From assembly GCA_030593185.1 (NCBI GenBank), contig JAUVHQ010000048.1, positions 1 to 10,957 on the forward strand: 10,957 nt of DNA. Reading direction: 5' to 3'. The translations under genes were made by a program, and so were the position numbers. Source of the DNA: Bacteroidota bacterium. GTDB lineage: Bacteria > Bacteroidota > Bacteroidia > Bacteroidales > VadinHA17. Below the pieces are notes generated by a model that was given only the letters and a program-made list of their open reading frames with translations, was not told the origin of the DNA and made no database searches. Shown piece by piece: positions 1 through 6,870 of the stretch (within the stretch, counting starts at the first letter, position 1; every line of letters starts with the position of its first letter).

Positions 1-84
1 TAACACTTCAACAAAGCTCTTAATAAGTTAAACGTTATACATTTGCATGGAACTCTTTGTATACCCTTTACTCTTCGTTCTTTA

Positions 85-110
85 CACTGCATCACAGCAT
101 CACTGCAACA
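85..110 (-). repeat. Short octamer array just after the aconitase stop codon
   Basis: Read on the plus strand, GCATCAC occurs at 89-95 and again at 97-103, and GCAACA follows at 105-110, giving about 2.7 units with an 8-base period. CACTGC also occurs at 85-90 and 101-106. The array begins one or two bases beyond the aconitase stop codon (112-114) and would be transcribed as its 3' end. The rest of 1-111 shows no gene and no convincing hairpin terminator. It is too short to exclude chance on its own; it matters because two other genes here have similar arrays at the same place. Confidence 0.45.
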
Positions 111-111
111 T

Positions 112-2376
112 TCAGGCGTTCAGTTTCCGGATAAGATTCAGGGCTGATCCTGCCTTAAACCATTCAATCTGGTTTTTGTTATACGAGTGGTTTGCTTTTA
201 TTTGGTCTATTGTTACGTCAGCATGATTAAGAAACACAGAAAGTGGTTTCCCGGGGGCAAATCCGGCAAGGCCTGTAATTTGGAAAGTGTCATCTTCCTG
301 TACTTTATCATAATCATCAGGATTATCGAAAGTAATTGCGAGAACACCCTGCTTTTTAAGGTTTGTTTCATGGATCCTTGCAAAAGATCTTACCAGGACA
401 ACTTTAACATTCAAGAACCGTGGTTCCATAGCTGCATGTTCCCGGGAAGAACCCTCACCATAATTTTCATCACCAACAATAACAGTCCCTATACCTGCTT
501 TTTTATATGCTTTAGCGACTTTCGGCACCTCATCATAATCCACTGTGAGCTGATTTTTAATATGATTGGTTTCATTGTTAAAATAGTTCACTGCTCCGAT
601 AAGGAGATTCTTTGAGATATTTTCGAGGTGTCCGCGGTAACGCAACCATGGTCCTGCCATTGATATATGGTCGGTTGTGCATTTCCCTTTTGCTTTAATA
701 AGCAGATTGAGATCTTTCATATCATTTCCATCCCATTCAGTGAAAGGTGTGAGTATTTGAAGCCGTTCGGAGTCGGGATTAACATTAATTACAAATCCAC
801 TTCCATCCTCAGCAGGGTGCTGGTAACCTCTGTCTTCAACTTCAAAACCCGCAACCGGAAATTCCAGACCTTCAGGTTCACTGAGTTTTACTTCCTTTCC
901 TTCCTCATTGGTCAGGGTGTCTTTAAGCGGATTAAATGTAAGGTTACCGGCAATAGATAAGGCAGTTACAATCTCAGGTGATGCAACAAAGGCATAAGTA
1001 TTGGGATTTCCATCATTTCTTTTAGCAAAGTTCCGGTTAAAAGATGTGATGATAGAATTTTTTTCTTCTTTTTCTGCACCATGACGTTCCCATTGACCAA
1101 TACAGGGTCCACAGGCATTGGCAAGAACGACACCACCTATTTTTTCGAAAATATCGATGAATCCGTCCCGTTTAATAGTAAACCGTATCAATTCTGAGCC
1201 TGGTGTAACAATAAATTCTGATTTAACCTGTAATTTTTTATCAATTGCTTGTTGGGCAACTGAGGCTGACCTGGTTATATCTTCATAGGAGGAATTAGTA
1301 CATGACCCGATCAATCCGACATCCAGTTTTTCAGGGAAGTCATTCTTTTTAACAGCGCCGGCGAATTCTGACAGTGTCCATGCACGGTCTGGTGTGAAAG
1401 GACCGTTAATATGAGGTTCCAGATTGGACAGATTGATTTCGACTACCTGGTCGAAATATTTTTCAGGATTTTCATAAACTTCCTTATCCCCCGTGAGCAG
1501 GTCTGCTGAATTATTAGCAGCATCTGCAACATCATCCCGGCCGGTTTGTCGCAGGTATTCTTCCATTTTATTATCATAACCGAATAAAGAGGTTGTTGCC
1601 CCGATTTCAGCTCCCATATTACAAATAGTACCTTTCCCTGTTGCTGAAATACTTTTGGCACCTTCACCAAAATATTCCACAATACACCCTGTCCCACCTT
1701 TAACAGTAAGTAACCCTGCAACTTTAAGTATCACATCTTTTGCTGATGTCCAGCCATTGAGTTTCCCGGTAAGTTTTATCCCAATTAATTTTGGAAATTT
1801 ACATTCCCATGGCATACCTGCCATAACGTCAACGGCATCTGCGCCACCAACGCCAATAGCTACCATTCCTAAACCACCGGCATTGGGAGTATGGGAGTCT
1901 GTTCCAATCATCATCCCACCGGGGAATGCATAATTTTCCAGAATTACCTGGTGAATAATCCCGGCACCGGGTTTCCAGAAACCGATTGAATATTTATTGG
2001 AAACGGATGCAAGAAAATCATAAACTTCTTTATTGGTAATATTAGCGTTATTTAAATCAGTTTCAGCCTCAGTTTTTGCCAGGATAAGGTGATCACAATG
2101 GACGGTAGCAGGAACCGCGGTTTTTTCTTTACCTGCCTGCATAAATTGCAAAAGTGCCATTTGAGCAGTGGCATCCTGCATAGCTACTCTATCTGGTTTA
2201 AAATCAACGTAATCATTTCCGCGTTCGAATATTTTATTCTTAAAAATTTTATCGGTATGGGAATAGAGAATTTTTTCAGCAAGGGTCATTGGTTTGCCAA
2301 GAATTTCTTTTGCAGATTCGACATTTTTTTTGTAACCAGCATAAACTGTTCGGATCATTTCAATGTCAAAGGTCAT
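112..2376 (-). CDS. acn: Aconitate hydratase (aconitase), mitochondrial-type
   Basis: This is a full-length 754-residue aconitase. It interconverts citrate and isocitrate through cis-aconitate in the cytoplasm, in the TCA cycle. Visible landmarks are the substrate-site CDH at 94-96, DSHTPNAGGLG at 160-170, the three [4Fe-4S] cysteines at about 359 (GSCTNSSYED), 422 and 425 (ACGPCIGQ), the SFNRNFAKRNDG region at 445-456, and the swivel-domain loop GDENYGEGSSREHAA at 635-649, which holds the catalytic serine (about 643). Length, motif order and N-terminus match the mitochondrial-like aconitases common in Bacteroidota, not AcnB, whose swivel domain comes first. The ATG at 2374-2376 gives the expected family N-terminus. 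It stands alone: citrate synthase and isocitrate dehydrogenase genes are not adjacent, and the upstream neighbour is divergent. All ligands are present, so I expect an active enzyme. Confidence 0.97.
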   Translation of the reverse strand: MTFDIEMIRTVYAGYKKNVESAKEILGKPMTLAEKILYSHTDKIFKNKIFERGNDYVDFKPDRVAMQDATAQMALLQFMQAGKEKTAVPATVHCDHLILAKTEAETDLNNANITNKEVYDFLASVSNKYSIGFWKPGAGIIHQVILENYAFPGGMMIGTDSHTPNAGGLGMVAIGVGGADAVDVMAGMPWECKFPKLIGIKLTGKLNGWTSAKDVILKVAGLLTVKGGTGCIVEYFGEGAKSISATGKGTICNMGAEIGATTSLFGYDNKMEEYLRQTGRDDVADAANNSADLLTGDKEVYENPEKYFDQVVEINLSNLEPHINGPFTPDRAWTLSEFAGAVKKNDFPEKLDVGLIGSCTNSSYEDITRSASVAQQAIDKKLQVKSEFIVTPGSELIRFTIKRDGFIDIFEKIGGVVLANACGPCIGQWERHGAEKEEKNSIITSFNRNFAKRNDGNPNTYAFVASPEIVTALSIAGNLTFNPLKDTLTNEEGKEVKLSEPEGLEFPVAGFEVEDRGYQHPAEDGSGFVINVNPDSERLQILTPFTEWDGNDMKDLNLLIKAKGKCTTDHISMAGPWLRYRGHLENISKNLLIGAVNYFNNETNHIKNQLTVDYDEVPKVAKAYKKAGIGTVIVGDENYGEGSSREHAAMEPRFLNVKVVLVRSFARIHETNLKKQGVLAITFDNPDDYDKVQEDDTFQITGLAGFAPGKPLSVFLNHADVTIDQIKANHSYNKNQIEWFKAGSALNLIRKLNA

Positions 2377-2552
2377 AACGTATTGATATTTAGGTTTATA
2401 ATGAATTAATTGGATGAAATGAAAAACAAGTAAATCTACTAATATATTTTTTGTTTCCTGTAAACGGAATTAATTAATTGATTAAATTTTCTTACTTTTA
2501 TTCTCTGTAAAGAATAATAGAAGTAGCTCCTATTAACAGGATTTGATAATTT
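2377..2552. promoter_or_regulatory. Divergent intergenic region, promoters presumed
   Basis: These 176 AT-rich bases separate the 5' ends of aconitase (minus) and the permease (plus), so both promoters should lie here. I searched by eye for the Bacteroidota -7 element TAnnTTTG. The closest plus-strand matches are TATTTTTTG at 2445-2453 (one base too long) and TACTTTTA at 2493-2500 (final base wrong). Neither has a TTG at the proper distance. No good minus-strand match was seen, and no operator-like palindrome stands out. Confidence 0.3.
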
Positions 2553-3800
2553 ATGATTATGAAAATTGGTTTATTTAGAGAAAACCTCAAGGTATCAATT
2601 CAATCGGTAAGAACAAACAAGGTACGAACCATATTGACTATTTTTATTATTGCATTTGGAATAATGGCTTTGGTGGGTATACTTACAGCTATTGATTCTA
2701 TCAAGAATTCGATAACACAGCAATTCACTATGCTTGGCGCAAATTCCTTTACAATTGAGAGCAGGAGCATGAATATCCAGGTAGGTGACAAGCGTTACAG
2801 AAAAAAAAATCATCCTCACATTTCGTATCAGGAAGCAAAAAGGTTTAAGGATGAATTTATTTTTCCTGGTGTAGTCTCAGTTTCAATCGATGCTTCGGGT
2901 ATGGCTACGGTAAAACACAAATCGGAAAAAACCAACCCAAATATTTGGGTTCTCGGGACTGATGAGAATTATTTGAGGGTATCAGGCAAGAAATTATCAA
3001 GAGGAAGGAATTTTTCTTCTTCGGAAATAGAGACAAATAGAAACTTTGCCATTGTTGGCTCTGAAATTGTTAATAATCTTTTTGAAGATTCTGAAAATCC
3101 ATTAAATAAAGTTATTTCAGTAGGAAACGGTAAGTATAAAATAATTGGAGTACTTGAATCCCAGGGTTCAAGTATTTTTGGAGATGAAAGGTTGTGTGTT
3201 TTACCGGTAACCAATGTACGGCAATATTTTTCACGTCCCAGGATGTCATTCAAGATAAATGTCCTGCCTGATGATCCAAAACTTGTGGATGTTATGGTTA
3301 GTGAAGCAGAGGGGGTTTTCAGGGTAGTGAGGGGCCTCACCGCCAGGGATGAGAGTGATTTTAACATTACCCAAAGTGACAATCTGGTAAATATTCTGAT
3401 TGAAAGTATGGGGAAAGTGAGTTTAGCTGCATCCATTATAGGATTGATAACTCTACTTGGGGCCACGGTTGGATTAATGAATATAATGCTTGTTTCGGTT
3501 ACTGAAAGGACTAAGGAGATAGGTATTAGAAAAGCTATCGGAGCCAAGGCGCGAATGATCAAGCAACAATTCTTATTTGAAGCAATATTAATTGGTCAGA
3601 TGGGCGGGGTTGTTGGGATTGTTTTAGGCTTACTTGTTGGTAATCTTATGTCAGTTCTTCTCAAATCATCTTTTGTTGTCCCGTGGATATGGATTTTTAG
3701 CGGCGTTGCTGCATGTTTTGTTGTTGGATTAATTAGCGGATATATACCGGCAGTTAAGGCTTCTAAACTTGATCCGATAAAAGCATTGCATTATGAATAA
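2553..3800 (+). CDS. ABC transporter permease, MacB/FtsX type, orphan
   Basis: This 415-residue inner-membrane protein has the MacB_PCD plus FtsX layout: a short cytoplasmic N-terminus, TM1 at about 27-47, a periplasmic domain at about 50-285, then three C-terminal helices at about 288-312, 343-370 and 376-396. Diagnostic sequence includes GLMNIMLVSVTERTKEIGIR (307-326) with AIGA following, and GYIPAVKASKLDPIKAL near the end. Family members move lipids, lipoproteins, peptides or antibiotics, or act as mechanotransmission permeases, and need an ATPase partner. No ATPase, membrane-fusion protein or outer-membrane channel is present in the window, so the substrate cannot be inferred. The start may be ATG 2553 or ATG 2559 (MKIGLFRE); both lack a clear ribosome site, which is normal in this phylum. 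The last two codons (GAA TAA) lie inside an octamer array. Confidence 0.93.
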   Translation: MIMKIGLFRENLKVSIQSVRTNKVRTILTIFIIAFGIMALVGILTAIDSIKNSITQQFTMLGANSFTIESRSMNIQVGDKRYRKKNHPHISYQEAKRFKDEFIFPGVVSVSIDASGMATVKHKSEKTNPNIWVLGTDENYLRVSGKKLSRGRNFSSSEIETNRNFAIVGSEIVNNLFEDSENPLNKVISVGNGKYKIIGVLESQGSSIFGDERLCVLPVTNVRQYFSRPRMSFKINVLPDDPKLVDVMVSEAEGVFRVVRGLTARDESDFNITQSDNLVNILIESMGKVSLAASIIGLITLLGATVGLMNIMLVSVTERTKEIGIRKAIGAKARMIKQQFLFEAILIGQMGGVVGIVLGLLVGNLMSVLLKSSFVVPWIWIFSGVAACFVVGLISGYIPAVKASKLDPIKALHYE

Positions 3801-3856
3801 ATGATTAAATGATAGAATGAGTAAATGAGTGAATGAAGAAATGATAAAATGAGTAA
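3793..3856 (+). repeat. Eight-copy octamer array (ATGANNRA) overlapping the permease stop
   Basis: ATGA occurs at 3793, 3801, 3809, 3817, 3825, 3833, 3841 and 3849, an unbroken 8-base period over eight units. The second half of each unit varies (for example ATAA, TTAA, GTAA, GTGA). The first unit contains the permease stop codon. Because 8 is not a multiple of 3, the TGA in each unit places stop codons in all three forward frames every 24 bases. The period is exact by hand count. The function, if any, is unknown. Confidence 0.85.
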
Positions 3857-3859
3857 ATT

Positions 3860-3948
3860 AGAAGAGGGGGCGAGAAGAGGCGAAGAAGTAAGAAGTAAAT
3901 AGTAAGAAGTAGGAAGGAGTAGGGAGGAAGAAGGAAGAGGTAAGCAAG
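3860..3948 (+). repeat. Purine-rich heptamer tract between the permease and the SiaC gene
   Basis: From 3861 to 3948 only 10 of 88 bases are pyrimidines by hand count, with a 20-base all-purine run at 3921-3940. From 3886 onward the bases fall into nine 7-base units resembling AAGTAGG (for example AAGTAAG at 3886-3892 and AAGTAGG at 3907-3913), which decay toward the right. It follows the octamer array with only a few bases between. It contains strings such as AAGGAG and GGGAGG that look like ribosome sites but lie about 85-100 bases before the next start codon, too far to act. Such mirror-like purine tracts can form triplex DNA or R-loops; whether this one does is unknown. Confidence 0.7.
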
Positions 3949-4010
3949 ATGAATAGTGACCATTGATATATAAAAAGAGAAAACTTAGAATAACATAATA
4001 TATATTAATT

Positions 4011-4391
4011 ATGAAGGATCTTATTATTGAAAAATCCAGAATATCACCATATGTTAACTTTGGTTATAAAACAGGGATTTTCAGATTAGAGGGTCGTTCC
4101 ATTCACGAGAATCCGGATGCCTTTTACAGGAATATTTTTAAATGGGTTGATAAGTATTTCCAAAACCCGGCTGAAAAAACTTTAGTGATAATAAAACTTG
4201 AATACGCCAACAGCGGATCGTCAAAATTTATTCTTGAATTGTTACGTATAATAAAAAATTACTATGATGCAGGTAATCCATGTATTGTAGAGTGGTATTA
4301 TGAGGAGGAGGATGAGGCGATTTATAATCTGGGTCTTCATTACCAGGAGACTGTTCAAATACCTTTCAATATAAAAATAGTATATGAATAA
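4011..4391 (+). CDS. SiaC-family regulatory phosphoprotein (DUF1987)
   Basis: This 126-residue soluble cytoplasmic protein has no signal peptide or membrane segment. Length and pattern fit the SiaC family: N-terminal strands with FGYKTGIFRLEGRSIHENP (17-35), a helix FYRNIFKWVDKYF (38-50), a strand LVIIKLEYANSGSSKF (58-73), and a C-terminal VEWYYEEEDEAI. In Pseudomonas SiaC, Thr68 in an LNTSS context is phosphorylated by SiaB and dephosphorylated by the PP2C-type SiaA, controlling a diguanylate cyclase. Here the aligned residue is Ser68 (ANSGSSK), still phosphorylatable. The homology call rests on remembered family features, not a search. No SiaA- or SiaB-like gene is visible nearby, so partner and output are unknown. 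The ATG at 4011 is the only sensible start. The nearest upstream gene lies 210 bases away across low-complexity DNA. Confidence 0.85.
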   Translation: MKDLIIEKSRISPYVNFGYKTGIFRLEGRSIHENPDAFYRNIFKWVDKYFQNPAEKTLVIIKLEYANSGSSKFILELLRIIKNYYDAGNPCIVEWYYEEEDEAIYNLGLHYQETVQIPFNIKIVYE

Positions 4392-4430
4392 AAAAAAACC
4401 TGAAATTTGATTTCAGGTCTTTTTTTTTAA
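4390..4430. terminator. Bidirectional intrinsic terminator between the SiaC gene and gap
   Basis: A perfect 9-bp stem, ACCTGAAAT (4398-4406) with ATTTCAGGT (4410-4418), closes a 3-base loop. An A-run precedes it (4390-4398) and a T-run follows it (4420-4428), so it has a U-tract on either transcript. The SiaC gene ends at 4391 and gap ends at 4431 from the other side, so one hairpin serves both convergent genes. Confidence 0.92.
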
Positions 4431-5435
4431 TTATTCAAATAGTTTTTCACACAGATCAACCACTCTTGCAGAGTATCCCCATTCGTTATCATACCATGAT
4501 AGTACTTTAACAGTTTTTCCATTTACGATTGTACTTAGAGCATCGAAAATAGATGAATACTCAGTATGTATTACATCAACAGATACAATGGGATCTTCAG
4601 TATATTCAAGAATTCCTTTCATTGGTCCTTCAGCAGCTTCCTTCATTGCAGCATTGATTTCCGCAACCGTAGCTTCAACCTTCAGGTTAGCAACCAGGTC
4701 AACCAGTGATCCGGTTGGGGTAGGAACACGGATTGCCATCCCATCGAGTTTTCCATTTAATTCAGGAATAACTTTTCCTACAGCAGTTGCAGCACCGGTT
4801 GTGGTTGGTATTTGAGAAATAGCAGCAGACCTTGCCCTGCGAAGGTCTGAGTGTGGAAAGTCCAGTAAACTCTGATCGTTTGTATAGGAATGAATAGTAG
4901 TCATCAAACCGTTCACAATTCCAAATTTGTCATTAAGCACTTTAGCAACAGGTGCCAGGCAGTTAGTAGTACAAGATGCATTGGAAACACACTGATCTTC
5001 CGGTTTAATATCCTCGTCATTTACTCCGAGTACAATGGTATTGTCAATTGTATCTTTTGCCGGAACTGTTAAGATAACTTTTTTTGCTCCATTTTTCAGA
5101 TGGTCACCATAGCCACCTTTTGGGCTTTCCTTTAACCGGAAAACACCTGTTGATTCGACAACAACATCCGGGGTTTCTGACCAGGGAATATTTGCCGGAT
5201 TAGTTTCAGCAGTTACTTTTACCCGTAATCCGTTAATTATTAGAAATTCGTTTTCAAAAGAAACTCCTTCGTATCTTCCTTGTGTAGAATCGTATTTTAA
5301 AAGATGTGCAAGAGTTTTTGTATCTGTCAGGTCATTAATCCCAACTACCTCAAGATCTGGCCTTTCAAGGGCGATCTTAAGAACATTTCTCCCAATTCTT
5401 CCAAATCCATTGATTGCAATTTTAATTTTTGCCAT
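4431..5435 (-). CDS. gap: Glyceraldehyde-3-phosphate dehydrogenase, type I
   Basis: This 334-residue cytoplasmic enzyme oxidises glyceraldehyde 3-phosphate to 1,3-bisphosphoglycerate with NAD(P)+ and phosphate, in glycolysis and gluconeogenesis. The Rossmann motif NGFGRIGR is at 9-16. NDLTD (34-38) places an acidic residue near the adenosine ribose, which favours NAD. The active-site block SNASCTTNCLAP puts the catalytic Cys at 155, with His182 in TIHSYTNDQ. RVPTPTGSLVDLV (236-248) and SWYDNEWGYS (313-322) are typical of the family. No residue is missing and the length is normal. The ATG at 5433-5435 is followed directly by the family N-terminus AKIKIAINGFG. A strong promoter lies upstream and a bidirectional terminator downstream, so it is probably a single-gene unit. 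No other glycolytic gene is adjacent. Confidence 0.98.
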   Translation of the reverse strand: MAKIKIAINGFGRIGRNVLKIALERPDLEVVGINDLTDTKTLAHLLKYDSTQGRYEGVSFENEFLIINGLRVKVTAETNPANIPWSETPDVVVESTGVFRLKESPKGGYGDHLKNGAKKVILTVPAKDTIDNTIVLGVNDEDIKPEDQCVSNASCTTNCLAPVAKVLNDKFGIVNGLMTTIHSYTNDQSLLDFPHSDLRRARSAAISQIPTTTGAATAVGKVIPELNGKLDGMAIRVPTPTGSLVDLVANLKVEATVAEINAAMKEAAEGPMKGILEYTEDPIVSVDVIHTEYSSIFDALSTIVNGKTVKVLSWYDNEWGYSARVVDLCEKLFE

Positions 5436-5475
5436 AACTCAAGTAATTAAATAATGTTTATTAAAAAATTTCATA

Positions 5476-5505
5476 CAAAATTAGGAATAATTATCAATTC
5501 ATCAA
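5476..5505 (-). promoter_or_regulatory. Bacteroidota-type promoter of gap
   Basis: On the minus strand this reads TTG (5505-5503), 19 bases, then TAATTTTG (5483-5476). That is an exact match to the Bacteroidota -7 consensus TAnnTTTG with a -33 TTG at the usual distance. Transcription would start near 5470, leaving a leader of roughly 35 bases before the gap ATG. It lies in the 103-base gap after the upstream gene, so gap can be expressed independently of it. Confidence 0.7.
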
Positions 5506-5538
5506 CGATTGTTGTCATAAGATTATTTATTTCAGGAA

Positions 5539-6357
5539 CTAATATGCAATAGGTGCAGTGGACAATTCCGGTTCGGAGAAATTGCGTTTTGAGCCTTCAG
5601 GAAGTGGGGTTTGGGGATCAATAATACGGCCAAACCTGTAACTCACAAAAAGTGCGGGAAAAAACCAGAGATTATCTTCACTAGCCATTATCGGTATTTT
5701 TTTCAGAAAGGCATCAAATGTAACACCAATTTCAACAGCGTGAATTATCCTGTCAAGTTTACTGTATTCAAAATTAATCCCGGCCTTACCATAAGCCCCC
5801 GGGACAATTTTTATTTCATCAAACCCTTTAAAGAATGATGATGGCCTGTAGATATCCTGGGGGTTATGGATCGATACATTAAACTTTTCACTTCTCAATT
5901 CACTTTCATAAAACGATACAGGGTAGAGTACATCGTAGTAAATAGGTTTATATAAGCTTATAGATGGTCCGCCGGAAAAAATGTAACGGATAGCAATACC
6001 CCCCTGATCAATTTTTTTGAAAATCATATGCTGGAAACCCATTCCACCCCGGAAAGTTAATGCAAAATTTAACTTACCGAAAACAAACCGTCGGTTATTG
6101 GGAAAAGAAGGATTGGTCGTTTTATACTCTTTAGGATGCTTAAGGATACTTATATCTCCCTCAAATATTCTTTTGTTAAAGAAATCGATCCTTTTCCCAT
6201 GCCTTAAGCCTATTCCGTAACCTGTTGAATTAAGCATAAAACCGATGGATTTCTCGTTTCTGTAAAAAGCTTTTTGCTGAACATCTAACTCTCCCTGCGA
6301 AACACCAACCGGGGAAGAAAAAATAAATATAAATAAAAGTAATGGGACCTTCTTCAT
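5539..6357 (-). CDS. Exported protein, probable outer-membrane beta-barrel, unknown function
   Basis: This 272-residue protein belongs to no family I can name. The ATG at 6357 gives MKKVPLLLFIFIFSSPVGVS, a clear signal peptide with likely cleavage near residue 20-22. A TTG three codons upstream is possible but less likely. After cleavage the protein alternates aromatic/hydrophobic and polar residues in short stretches such as SIGFMLNSTGYGIGLRHG, KLNFALTFRGGMGFQHMIF, GGIAIRYIFSGGPSISLY and ALFVSYRFGRI, with glycines and aromatics at strand ends. This is the usual look of an outer-membrane barrel of about 8-10 strands. A polar Pro/Ser/Glu-rich tail of about 25 residues follows the last strand. 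There is no lipobox and no T9SS sorting domain. It precedes gap on the same strand but shows no terminator and no functional link to it. Confidence 0.75.
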   Translation of the reverse strand: MKKVPLLLFIFIFSSPVGVSQGELDVQQKAFYRNEKSIGFMLNSTGYGIGLRHGKRIDFFNKRIFEGDISILKHPKEYKTTNPSFPNNRRFVFGKLNFALTFRGGMGFQHMIFKKIDQGGIAIRYIFSGGPSISLYKPIYYDVLYPVSFYESELRSEKFNVSIHNPQDIYRPSSFFKGFDEIKIVPGAYGKAGINFEYSKLDRIIHAVEIGVTFDAFLKKIPIMASEDNLWFFPALFVSYRFGRIIDPQTPLPEGSKRNFSEPELSTAPIAY

Positions 6358-6448
6358 AATGAACAAAATAACTAAACCAAAAGATTTAATGTTCTGTGGT
6401 TCAGAATTTGATAACGGAAGGCGGAAAAAACCCGAAAAAAGTTTTTAT

Positions 6449-6574
6449 CTACGCAGTTTCTTCAGTTTGTTCAATATCAGCCTTACTGTATGCAGGACAT
6501 ACTTCCCTGTTACAGGAACTGAGAATTATACCTAACACCATGCAGGCGGCAAATATTATTGCTAGCTTTTTCAT
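6449..6574 (-). CDS. Very small lipoprotein (41 residues)
   Basis: On the minus strand an ATG at 6574-6572 opens MKKLAIIFAACMVLGIILSS followed by Cys21, and the frame closes at TAG (6449-6451). The first 20 residues form a textbook lipoprotein signal: two lysines, a hydrophobic core and a lipobox LSSC. The mature part would be 21 residues, from Cys21 through NREVCPAYSKAD to a Glu/Thr-rich end, with a second cysteine at 26. Its function is unknown. I recall similar tiny Bacteroidota lipoproteins with a CPAYS segment but cannot verify that here. It is likely missed by gene callers with a length cut-off. The signal is much too regular for chance, and the opposite-strand frame in the same place shows nothing protein-like. 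Confidence 0.8.
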   Translation of the reverse strand: MKKLAIIFAACMVLGIILSSCNREVCPAYSKADIEQTEETA

Positions 6575-6637
6575 AGTAGTAAAATTTAGTACCAAAATAA
6601 CTATTTTCCTTTGAAAGAAAAATATTTATTGCAAAAA

Positions 6638-6645
6638 CAAAAATA
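6638..6645 (-). promoter_or_regulatory. Candidate -7 element for the small lipoprotein gene
   Basis: On the minus strand this reads TATTTTTG, an exact TAnnTTTG match, 63 bases upstream of the lipoprotein ATG. No TTG stands at the -33 distance, and in DNA this rich in T-runs such a match is easily accidental. Confidence 0.3.
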
Positions 6646-6789
6646 TATTATTTTTTGTTTAAAAAAAAATTTAAAGACAGCCAAAAAAAATTACTATTCG
6701 TAACTATTCAGTGTCTTCGCTTCGGCTGCGCTCAGGATAAAAAGTTTGGAATGCCTAAAATGGCTGACCTCATTATACTTTGCATTTTT

Positions 6790-6824
6790 AAGTCTGCAAT
6801 CTTCAGTCAGCAGTCGGCAATCTG
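6790..6824 (+). repeat. CAGTCNN heptamer array, plus orientation
   Basis: Five consecutive 7-base units begin at 6790, 6797, 6804, 6811 and 6818, following MARTCNN: AAGTC, CAATC, CAGTC, CAGTC, CAATC, each plus two variable bases. The period is exact. TCTTCAG (6800-6806) and CTGAAGA (6822-6828) can also pair as a 7-bp stem. The same unit recurs in the opposite orientation at 7110-7144. Confidence 0.75.
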
Positions 6825-6870
6825 AAGACAAAGTTTGTCATTTTTTCCTATAAGGCTTAGTAAGTATACG

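Noticed and set aside
2969..3562. 197-codon minus-strand frame opposite the permease
   Set aside because: The permease on the plus strand has full family motifs and membrane segments. The opposite frame is a compositional shadow with no protein-like features.
3914..3927. AAGGAG and GGGAGG as Shine-Dalgarno sites or a hidden small gene
   Set aside because: They are units of the purine heptamer tract, no start codon with a plausible frame follows at the right distance, and Bacteroidota ribosomes make little use of Shine-Dalgarno pairing.
5503..5514. CAAC-GATT-GTTG as an operator or terminator
   Set aside because: The stem is only 4 bp, there is no U-tract, and it overlaps the -33 part of the gap promoter. 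It is too weak to call.
6358..6366. TTG start three codons upstream of the outer-membrane protein ATG
   Set aside because: The ATG at 6357 places MKK directly before the hydrophobic core, the normal signal-peptide form. The TTG adds only three residues and has no supporting ribosome site.
6396..6614. Plus-strand open frame of 72 codons over the small lipoprotein
   Set aside because: The minus strand of the same DNA encodes a complete lipoprotein signal and lipobox, while the plus-strand translation has no recognisable features. The plus frame is a shadow.
6827..6839. GACAAA-G-TTTGTC palindrome as a regulatory site
   Set aside because: Six-base arms with a one-base centre, far from any promoter and within AT-rich repeat debris, are readily explained by chance.
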